The notes below the pieces were generated by a model that saw only the letters and a list, made by a program, of their open reading frames with translations, had not been told where the DNA came from and searched no databases. A stretch of 7,585 bases of DNA, taken from positions 1 to 7,585 of the forward strand of contig DPLR01000634.1 in assembly GCA_003541895.1 (NCBI GenBank), given 5' to 3'. Of the stretch, positions 1 to 5,598 are shown piece after piece; position 1 is the stretch's first letter; each line of letters begins with the position of its first letter. The DNA is from Cytophagales bacterium (GTDB lineage: Bacteria; Bacteroidota; Bacteroidia; Cytophagales; Cyclobacteriaceae). The position numbers and the translations under genes are program-made.

Positions 1-648
1 CTTTCCAAATACCTGAATCCGAAAGACGGCAAAGATGGAAACTATATGCCTTGGTTTGATCAAGTGTCTTTCAATCAGGCCTATCATTACAATGAGAAAG
101 AGGACTATCCGATTTATAATTATCCCATCACTGGATTGACGTATGAGCAAGCGGTAGCCTATGCCAACTGGTGCTCTCGCTATTGGACCGACCGAAATGC
201 TGCTACTGGCATTAACATAAAAGTTTCCTTTCGTTTGCTTTCACCTGCTGAGTTTGAAAAATACGAAGAGCGTGGCATTACCACATGCTTTGAAAAAACA
301 AAACCCGAGCTTCGAACAAAGTTCATACAAGAGATACGCGATTGTAAGAACGAAAAACGCTGCGCGCTGTGCAACTATGCCAAGAAAGATTCATGTGAAA
401 GCAACATTCGCCTAATGAATAAATTTGGAAATGAGACGTATCCTGTTGCGATATTCTTTGCCAATTGCCTTGGAGTATTTGATATGCAAGGCAACGTGGC
501 CGAAATGACAAACGAAAAAGGCGTGGCTAAAGGTGGCTCATATATTACTTCAGCAAAAGAATGTTTGCCCCAAGCAGTGCAACATTATGACGCCCCGCAA
601 CCTTGGCTTGGTTTTCGGTTGATCGTAACCGTAGAAAAAACGAAGTAG
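1..648 (+). CDS. SUMF1/formylglycine-generating-enzyme-fold protein (5' end outside window)
   Basis: The reading frame is open from base 1 to the TAG at 646-648, giving 215 visible residues. The ATG at 46 is very unlikely to be the start, because coding-like sequence (LSKYLNPKDGKDGNY) precedes it in frame. Residue numbers here count from that ATG. SUMF1-fold hallmarks are YPITGLTYEQAVAYANW (26-42), FRLLSPAEFEKYE (62-74), DMQGNVAEMT (146-155), KGGSY (162-166) and the terminal WLGFRLIV (187-194). GNVAEMT replaces the GNVWEW of true formylglycine-generating enzymes and resembles the GldK/GldJ-like branch of Bacteroidota. The paired catalytic cysteines of sulfatase-activating enzymes are not evident near the C-terminus, where only C173 is present. 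A structural, envelope or gliding/secretion-related role is therefore as likely as enzymatic activity. Between the two conserved blocks lies a cluster C100-x5-C106-x2-C109-x7-C117. The N-terminus and any signal peptide cannot be seen. Fold assignment is confident; function is not. Confidence 0.88.
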   Translation, partial: LSKYLNPKDGKDGNYMPWFDQVSFNQAYHYNEKEDYPIYNYPITGLTYEQAVAYANWCSRYWTDRNAATGINIKVSFRLLSPAEFEKYEERGITTCFEKTKPELRTKFIQEIRDCKNEKRCALCNYAKKDSCESNIRLMNKFGNETYPVAIFFANCLGVFDMQGNVAEMTNEKGVAKGGSYITSAKECLPQAVQHYDAPQPWLGFRLIVTVEKTK

Positions 649-660
649 CAGATTGTGATT

Positions 661-1683
661 TTATAGAACGATTATTTCTGCATCTCCACCTACGGGAAAT
701 CCCGTGCAAGTTAAAACTCTTCCCTTAGCCATTTCTTTGTCGAGTAGAACTTCGTTGCGGCTCATCCAAATGTGACCGCTCACGCAAGTAGCTGCGCACG
801 TACCACAGCGCCCCGCTTCGCAACTGTATGGAAGATCGATGCCGTTAGCTTTGGCTGTTTGAAGAATAGTATTAGGAAATTTTACCGCTAACGAAAAACG
901 CTTTCCCTGAAATTCAATTTTCACGGTGTGTTGTTTCCTGTCGGGCGGTATATTTTTTACGATCGGTTGAAAGTCATTGAATTTTTCTGTGCGAATTTTT
1001 TCGGGTAAGAAATTTTCGTTCAGCAAAACAATTCTCGCCATCTGCATATAATCGTGCGGGCCGCATAGGTAAGCTAGGGAATTGCCTGTAACAGCAAAAT
1101 GTTGATGAAGTATTTCGGCTAGAAGTGATTTGTTCAATCTTGCCCGAAAGAGGTCTTTGCTATTGCTGAATAAAAAATGAATGGTAAAACGATTTGGAAA
1201 TTCCTCTTGCAAGTGGCTTAGTTCATTGTAAAAAATCGTTCCCTCTACAGAGCGACTGCTATACACGAGTACTACGTTCTGTTGTCGTTGAAATAGAATT
1301 TCTTTTAGCAACGATAGGATAGGAGTGATGCCACTTCCGGCTGCCAAAAAAAGTATTGGAGCATTCGTAGGCAAGTATTCGGGCAACGTAAAAAAACCTG
1401 ATGCACCAATGGTTTCAATGACATCGCCCTCAACGGCCTGATCACAAAGCCAGCGCGAAAACTCTCCATTCGCAATTCGCTTCACTGTAATCCTTAACTT
1501 TTTATCCAGCAAAGGATGAGACGACAAAGAATAAGATCTGTGAATTGACTTTGCAACCGGATGAATCAATGTTAGGAACTGGCCCGGCAGGTAAGAAAAT
1601 TTTTCATCAACAAAATCAAGTACAAATGATTTGGTATCTGATGTCTCTTGTTGAATGGAACGAATGATCAGCGGGAAAGTCAT
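661..1683 (-). CDS. PaaE-like FAD/NAD(P)H oxidoreductase with C-terminal 2Fe-2S domain
   Basis: This 340-residue protein has the three-domain order of class IA ferredoxin/flavodoxin reductases such as PaaE and Hcr. An FAD-binding barrel comes first, with RSYS at 49-52. A Rossmann NAD(P)H domain follows, with GSGITP at 116-121 and LCGP at 206-209. The C-terminal plant-type 2Fe-2S ferredoxin domain has C288-x4-C293-x2-C296-x29-C326, all ligands present. It should pass electrons from NAD(P)H through FAD and the cluster to a partner oxygenase or other acceptor. No oxygenase is encoded nearby, so the acceptor is unknown. PaaE proper is similar in length, but the rest of the phenylacetate (paa) operon is absent. 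There is no signal peptide, so it is cytoplasmic. It lies 51 bases after the dehydrogenase gene on the same strand and has a promoter candidate in that gap. Its stop is 12 bases from the stop of the convergent SUMF1-fold gene. The ATG at 1683 is the only plausible start, because no early internal Met exists and the FAD domain begins at once. Confidence 0.93.
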   Translation of the reverse strand: MTFPLIIRSIQQETSDTKSFVLDFVDEKFSYLPGQFLTLIHPVAKSIHRSYSLSSHPLLDKKLRITVKRIANGEFSRWLCDQAVEGDVIETIGASGFFTLPEYLPTNAPILFLAAGSGITPILSLLKEILFQRQQNVVLVYSSRSVEGTIFYNELSHLQEEFPNRFTIHFLFSNSKDLFRARLNKSLLAEILHQHFAVTGNSLAYLCGPHDYMQMARIVLLNENFLPEKIRTEKFNDFQPIVKNIPPDRKQHTVKIEFQGKRFSLAVKFPNTILQTAKANGIDLPYSCEAGRCGTCAATCVSGHIWMSRNEVLLDKEMAKGRVLTCTGFPVGGDAEIIVL

Positions 1684-1687
1684 CCAT

Positions 1688-1716
1688 CAAAGATAAAACA
1701 CGAATGCACTTATCAA
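1688..1716 (-). promoter_or_regulatory. Bacteroidota-type promoter candidate for the reductase gene
   Basis: On the minus strand a TTG (1716-1714) is followed after 18 bases by TATCTTTG (1695-1688). This is an exact match to the TTG-N17-23-TAnnTTTG promoter described for Flavobacterium and Bacteroides. The -7 element ends 4 bases before the ATG at 1683, so transcription would start at or within a base or two of the A of that codon, giving a leaderless mRNA. The match is seen directly; its activity is inferred. A short motif in an AT-rich gap can arise by chance. Confidence 0.45.
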
Positions 1717-1734
1717 GTTCGCACTCACTTTTGT

Positions 1735-2457
1735 TTATGGATTCATCATTTTAAAATAGTCGGCAATGGTTTCATTGTTGGCATTTGCGCGTGCTGCGCT
1801 GGTGCCAAAGGTCAATTCCGTTTTACCCTCTTGCATTTGTTTAAATACTGAATCCACAAATTCGCTAACGGGAGGATAAGCATCATGAATACCTTTACCA
1901 CCGAGGTCAGTGTTCAGCGCGGGAGGAATCATTTCTATGACTTCAATATTTTTTGCTTTTAAAAGATGACGTAGAGAAAGTGTGAACGAGCGCAAGAAAG
2001 CTTTGGTAGCGCAATACACTGGGACTTTGGCGAGCGGCACAAAGGCTAGCCCGGAAGTAACATTGATTATGGTTTTTAATGATGGCAAATTCATGAACAA
2101 AGAGGCGAGATGCATGGGTGCCATCACGTTGATGGTAACTTCGTTCAAGGCCTTTGGATAGAATTCGTTATCCGAAATATCCATCCAGTTTTGAATGCCC
2201 GCGTTGTTTACAATCACATTTAAGTCGGGATGATTTTGGGCAATCCAATCATAGAGCTCAACGCGCTCTTTTTCATCTGCTACATCACATCGTTTATAAA
2301 TTACATTGGGAATTCGTTTGGCTACCTCTTGTAACGCGTCTTCTCTTCTTCCGCAAATAATGACAGTGTTGTTTTCTTTTACAAATCTTTCGGTGAGTCC
2401 TAAGCCAATGCCACTAGCGCCACCCGTGATGAGAATTTTGTTGTTTGATAGTTTCAT
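1735..2457 (-). CDS. DltE-like short-chain dehydrogenase/reductase (SDR)
   Basis: This is a 240-residue classical SDR of normal length. The cofactor motif TGGASGIG is at 11-18, CGRR at 35-38, CDVAD at 57-61 and NNAG at 84-87. The catalytic set is complete: N110 (TINVMAP), S135 (VTSG), Y148 and K152 (YCATK). The arginines after the second beta strand suggest a preference for NADP(H). Overall it resembles the DltE-like SDR group (for example NNAGIQ, and IPPALNTDL at 177-185). The DltE name is historical and does not imply lipoteichoic acid chemistry here. The substrate is not predictable beyond an alcohol/carbonyl pair. There is no signal peptide, so it is cytoplasmic. It follows the Gfo/Idh/MocA gene by 66 bases on the same strand, and I see no TAnnTTTG element in that gap, so co-transcription with the upstream pair is plausible. 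It could act on a keto-sugar released by them, but that is a guess from position only. Confidence 0.92.
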   Translation of the reverse strand: MKLSNNKILITGGASGIGLGLTERFVKENNTVIICGRREDALQEVAKRIPNVIYKRCDVADEKERVELYDWIAQNHPDLNVIVNNAGIQNWMDISDNEFYPKALNEVTINVMAPMHLASLFMNLPSLKTIINVTSGLAFVPLAKVPVYCATKAFLRSFTLSLRHLLKAKNIEVIEMIPPALNTDLGGKGIHDAYPPVSEFVDSVFKQMQEGKTELTFGTSAARANANNETIADYFKMMNP

Positions 2458-2523
2458 AAAAAGGTACTGTGAGATTAATTTATTTATGGAATAAATGCAG
2501 CAGTAACAACAGTCAATGGCTTG

Positions 2524-4050
2524 TTATAGTTTCAAATCAGGCCAACCTTGTCGGTAACTTCTTTTCACAAACTGATTGGCTGGTTCGAAGTTGGTGATCT
2601 TCATGTTCTCTGCATCCCACTTCAGTGTTTTATATCTTCCGGGGAAGGTATAACTCGTCATCTCGCCATACACCGGATCTTTACGCGTAATTTTTTCGCG
2701 AAGGGTGAAGCTCCTTAAAAGTAAATTGCCCATCAAAACAGTTTCAGTCAACGGTCCTGCATAGCCAACAAAAGGTGATGACACTTCCATGTTTCCATAA
2801 CCTGCAATGCACGCGTCAACCCATTGCCACCAGTGCCCGTCCATGTCGCCTTCTACGCGTTTGTATTTTTTTGGAACGTTGATCACTTTATTCAACGACA
2901 ATGGAAGCAGTACTGGATTGCGCCCACCCCAGCCACACGCAGCTTTGCCTTTGGTGCCGATAAATAAGGTGCTGCCTTCAAAGTCATTCAGCCCGGGCCA
3001 ATCACCAAGGATGTCATTCATGTTGGCATTAGGTTCTATTTCGCTCGGACGTTCGGGTGTGATGCCGCCATCCATCCAATAAAGATCGAGGTCTTGTCCG
3101 TTGTGTTGTTTGAATTTGAATTTCAGTGAACAAGACACCGGCCCACTCTGTGGAAAATTTCCTTCTGTAAAAATTCCATCATAAACGGTGCTTGCGCTTC
3201 CTGATACTTCGGATGGATAACCAAGTCCTAATAATTTGAATGGCGGCCCCATGATGTGACAACCCATATCGCCAAGGGCGCCTGTACCAAACTGCCACCA
3301 ACCGCGCCAGTTGAACGGCACCAAGTTGTCGATGTAATCTACATGTTCAGCGGTGCCTAACCATAGATCCCATTTCAACTCTTTCGGAATTTTCGGTTGA
3401 GCCTTTGGCCACGGAATTCCTTGCGGCCACACGGGGCGATCAGTCCAGCAATACACTTTCGTGATGTCACCCAGCAACCCTTCTTCAATCCATTCGCGCA
3501 AGGTGAACATGCCATCGCAAGATGCACCTTGGTCGCCCATTTGTGTAACTACTTTGTATTTCTTTGCTGCTTCAGTGAGTATGCGTGCTTCCCAAATATC
3601 ATGAGACAGCGGCTTTTGCAGATAGAGGTGTTTGTTCAGCTGCATCGCGCTCAAACCAACGATCGCGTGGTTGTGATCAGGAATGGCAACGGATACCGCA
3701 TCAAAATTTTTGCTCTCCTTATCAAACATTTCACGCCAGTCGTGATAGAACTTTGCTTTCGGAAATTCTTTTAATCGTGGAGCGGCCATGCGATCATCGA
3801 CATCACACAAAAAAGAAACGACCGCGTTCTTCTTGGGCGCAGTGGCATAATGATGAATGTCATTCTCGCCTTCGCCTCCGCAGCCAATGGCAGCGATGTA
3901 AAGTTTATCGCTGGGCGCTACGTGACCAAGGCCACTCACGGCATAACTGGGTACAATGGAAAAAGCAGTCATACCTAAAACACCGGCACTTGTTTTTTTG
4001 ATGAAGTCACGTCTCGATTGATCAACGTTTTGCTTTTGCTCTTTCTTCAT
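2524..4050 (-). CDS. Tat-exported Gfo/Idh/MocA-family oxidoreductase
   Basis: This 508-residue protein begins with a twin-arginine signal, SRRDFIKK at 12-19, followed by a hydrophobic stretch to about residue 37. It should therefore be exported folded with its cofactor. The N-terminal Rossmann domain shows AAIGCGGEG (53-61) and the acidic strand end CDVDDR (82-87), which suggests NAD(H). The sugar-dehydrogenase motif is QKP at 145-147 (usually EKP), which keeps the catalytic lysine K146. The active-site pair D261-x3-H265 lies in GALGDMGCHI (257-266), as in inositol dehydrogenase relatives. A long tryptophan-rich C-terminal domain is typical of the large Tat-exported members in Bacteroidota and Planctomycetes. 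These enzymes oxidise, or internally redox-cycle, hydroxyl groups of sugars or glycosides. The ATG at 4050 lies 9 bases after the stop of the DUF1080 gene with no ribosome-binding sequence, so the two are almost certainly one transcript. The likely partner reaction is C3 oxidation of a glycoside before cleavage by the DUF1080 protein. The substrate is unknown. Confidence 0.95.
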   Translation of the reverse strand: MKKEQKQNVDQSRRDFIKKTSAGVLGMTAFSIVPSYAVSGLGHVAPSDKLYIAAIGCGGEGENDIHHYATAPKKNAVVSFLCDVDDRMAAPRLKEFPKAKFYHDWREMFDKESKNFDAVSVAIPDHNHAIVGLSAMQLNKHLYLQKPLSHDIWEARILTEAAKKYKVVTQMGDQGASCDGMFTLREWIEEGLLGDITKVYCWTDRPVWPQGIPWPKAQPKIPKELKWDLWLGTAEHVDYIDNLVPFNWRGWWQFGTGALGDMGCHIMGPPFKLLGLGYPSEVSGSASTVYDGIFTEGNFPQSGPVSCSLKFKFKQHNGQDLDLYWMDGGITPERPSEIEPNANMNDILGDWPGLNDFEGSTLFIGTKGKAACGWGGRNPVLLPLSLNKVINVPKKYKRVEGDMDGHWWQWVDACIAGYGNMEVSSPFVGYAGPLTETVLMGNLLLRSFTLREKITRKDPVYGEMTSYTFPGRYKTLKWDAENMKITNFEPANQFVKRSYRQGWPDLKL

Positions 4051-4059
4051 TGCTGAATA

Positions 4060-4764
4060 TTATTTGGATTTTGACTCGTGCTTTTGCTTTCCGGTTTTGT
4101 TCAGTGGCTTCACTGAAACTTCTTTGTAAAAAACCACATCGTGTTCACCATGATTTTGCATGCCGATGTAACCATGATCAGGTCTTCTGCCGGGATAAGG
4201 TTCAAAATCAAATTTTCTTGGAGGAACAGGATCACCTTCTTTATAATCGGTTACTTTCACTCCGTTGAGCATTACGATGGTTCGGTCGCCATCCAATGTA
4301 ATCTCAAATGTGTTCCATTCCGGTCCGGGCTTCCATGCAATGGCCAACGGTTTTGTAAATGCATACAACATTCCGGTGGAGTGATATTCATCCTCACCTG
4401 ATGTTTCGGGGTGATTGTCGATCTGAACTTCGTAGCCATAAAACACAGGCATCCACGCTTCTTTCGGTTCGATGGGTATGCGGATGAAGAAACCAGAGTT
4501 GCTGTTTTCTTTTTCCATATGCCAAACTACTCGAATAGTGCAATCACCAAATTTTTCTTTTTCCCAATATGATAGTCCCATGCCTCCGTGGGTTTTGATG
4601 ATACCATCTTCCACGGTCATAAAGCCATCGCCCACGTGTTTCCATCCAGAAAGGTCTTTTCCGTTGAAAAGTGCGCGCCACTCTTGGCGATCATCGTTTT
4701 CTTTTTGAGCTTGGCTGTAGCCAACCGAACAAACAAATAGGGCGAGAAGAGAAAACCGTATCAT
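4060..4764 (-). CDS. Exported DUF1080 / 3-keto-disaccharide hydrolase family protein
   Basis: This 234-residue protein has a signal peptide (MIRFSLLALFVCSVGYSQA), probably cut before Q20. The mature part is a single concanavalin-like jelly-roll domain of the DUF1080 family (PF06439). Typical blocks are LFNGKDLSGW (32-41), NSGFFIR (89-95), YEVQIDN (111-117), STGMLYAF (129-136), EWNTFEI (149-155) and GYIGMQNHG (198-206). Characterised members cleave 3-keto-glycosides made by Gfo/Idh/MocA dehydrogenases. The gene directly ahead of such an oxidoreductase, 9 bases apart, supports the same role in the periplasm. The C-terminal tail is Lys-rich and uninformative. There is no lipobox, so it is periplasmic or secreted rather than lipid-anchored. 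It lies 87 bases downstream of the PAP2 gene. Other DUF1080 proteins are uncharacterised glycan-binding modules, so hydrolase or lyase activity is inferred, not shown. Confidence 0.93.
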   Translation of the reverse strand: MIRFSLLALFVCSVGYSQAQKENDDRQEWRALFNGKDLSGWKHVGDGFMTVEDGIIKTHGGMGLSYWEKEKFGDCTIRVVWHMEKENSNSGFFIRIPIEPKEAWMPVFYGYEVQIDNHPETSGEDEYHSTGMLYAFTKPLAIAWKPGPEWNTFEITLDGDRTIVMLNGVKVTDYKEGDPVPPRKFDFEPYPGRRPDHGYIGMQNHGEHDVVFYKEVSVKPLNKTGKQKHESKSK

Positions 4765-4851
4765 TTCAAATTTATTTTTAGAGGTGAAGATGTGTATGGT
4801 TGCTGAAGAAAGTTAGTGAAATATTTTATCGCGGGTACCTATCGGTTGAAA

Positions 4852-5457
4852 TCATTTCAAAGGTTTTCTATTCATTAACCACCGATTCAGTTTGTATGAA
4901 ATGAAAGCAGAGCCCGACCCAATTATAGCACCGGCCAATACATCGCTTGGATAGTGAACACCTAAATCCATTCGTGAATAACCAACGGCAGTGGCCCATA
5001 GATAAGCAGGGGTAATAACATACCATTTAGGGTAGGCAATACTTACAGAAGTGGCTAACGAAAACGCTGCCGATGTGTGCCCCGATGGAAATGAATAGCT
5101 GCCTCCAGATGTTTCTTTATCGATGAACGAATACGTTTCGAATGGCCGTGGCCGATGAACAGCATACTTCAAAGCCGTAGAAAGAGTACCTGCCAAAATA
5201 AGACTTGTACAAACTAACACAGCTTTGCCTTTATGAGTGCTATCTTTTTTGATCAACGAATGCGTTACAAAAAATAGTGGCGTTGCAATGGAAAGAGGAG
5301 TAACGCTGTTCGTTATCAATTTGAAGGTAGGATCTAACGATCGGTTGCGATCGAGATTGATTTGCTTTAACAAATCAATGTCAATGTTCTGCGCTCGGGC
5401 AGTAGAAAAGCAAGAGATCAAGACGATGAAAATAAAACAGTACGAAGTGCGGTTCAT
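4852..5457 (-). CDS. PAP2-superfamily membrane phosphatase
   Basis: This 201-residue protein carries the complete PAP2 (type 2 phosphatidic acid phosphatase) signature. The three motifs are K97-x6-R104-P105, P124-S125-G126-H127, and S161-R162-x5-H168-x3-D172. H168 is the expected nucleophile of the family and H127 the general acid. The N-terminus (about 5-22, ending in ARA before Q23) looks like a cleavable signal peptide. Further hydrophobic segments lie near 52-70, 79-96, 128-141, 146-160 and 173-188, so it is an inner-membrane enzyme with a periplasm-facing active site. Likely substrates are lipid phosphates such as undecaprenyl diphosphate, phosphatidic acid or lipid A phosphate; the sequence does not choose between them. 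It is the first of five minus-strand genes. The 87-base gap to the DUF1080 gene and the unrelated chemistry suggest it may be a separate unit. The ATG at 5457 fits because it opens the signal peptide. Confidence 0.93.
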   Translation of the reverse strand: MNRTSYCFIFIVLISCFSTARAQNIDIDLLKQINLDRNRSLDPTFKLITNSVTPLSIATPLFFVTHSLIKKDSTHKGKAVLVCTSLILAGTLSTALKYAVHRPRPFETYSFIDKETSGGSYSFPSGHTSAAFSLATSVSIAYPKWYVITPAYLWATAVGYSRMDLGVHYPSDVLAGAIIGSGSAFISYKLNRWLMNRKPLK

Positions 5458-5474
5458 TGGATCAAATTAAAAAT

Positions 5475-5503
5475 CAAATATAAATAGGTCTAGTAACATA
5501 GAA
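5475..5503 (-). promoter_or_regulatory. Bacteroidota-type promoter candidate for the PAP2 gene
   Basis: On the minus strand TATATTTG (5482-5475) matches the TAnnTTTG -7 element exactly. Eighteen bases upstream is TTC (5503-5501), one mismatch from the TTG -33 element. Transcription would begin near 5471, leaving a leader of about 14 bases before the ATG at 5457. The motif is observed; activity is inferred. The region is AT-rich, which raises the chance of a random match. Confidence 0.4.
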
Positions 5504-5521
5504 TGGATTTAAGTATAGTTA

Positions 5522-5540
5522 GGGTAGCACCTATCTACCC
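5522..5540. repeat. Short perfect inverted repeat in the divergent intergenic region
   Basis: GGGTAG (5522-5527) and CTACCC (5535-5540) form a perfect 6-base inverted repeat around a 7-base centre. It lies in the 141-base gap between the divergent PAP2 gene and the 5599 gene, about 58 bases upstream of the latter's ATG. It could be an operator for a dimeric regulator or a small hairpin. It has no T-run, so it is not a classic terminator. A repeat this short can occur by chance. Confidence 0.3.
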
Positions 5541-5598
5541 AATCTGATTTATGTTGAATTGGTTTTTTTCCTACATTTAAAAAACAAACCCCCTGTCT

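Noticed and set aside
661..1683. Assignment as true paaE
   Set aside because: Domain order and Cys spacing fit, but no other phenylacetate genes are present, so no gene symbol was given.
1648..1851. Plus-strand open frame across the reductase/dehydrogenase junction
   Set aside because: It overlaps the ends of both real minus-strand genes, has no signal or motif, and has no start context.
3397..4001. Two overlapping plus-strand open frames (3397-3774 and 3585-4001)
   Set aside because: They lie wholly antisense to the strongly supported Gfo/Idh/MocA gene and have unnatural compositions and no family motifs. They are shadow frames.
4767..4774. TAAATTTG on the minus strand, an exact TAnnTTTG match just upstream of the DUF1080 start
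   Set aside because: It ends 2 bases from the ATG, so transcription would begin inside the start codon. There is no TTG 17-23 bases upstream. Probably chance in AT-rich sequence.
4827..4844. TATCG direct repeat (4827-4831 and 4840-4844) and GGTACC palindrome between the PAP2 and DUF1080 genes
   Set aside because: These are too short and isolated to support as an operator or terminator.
5572..5579. TACATTTA as a -7 element for the 5599 gene
   Set aside because: It has one mismatch. The nearest upstream TTG (5554-5556) is only 15 bases away, outside the expected spacing.
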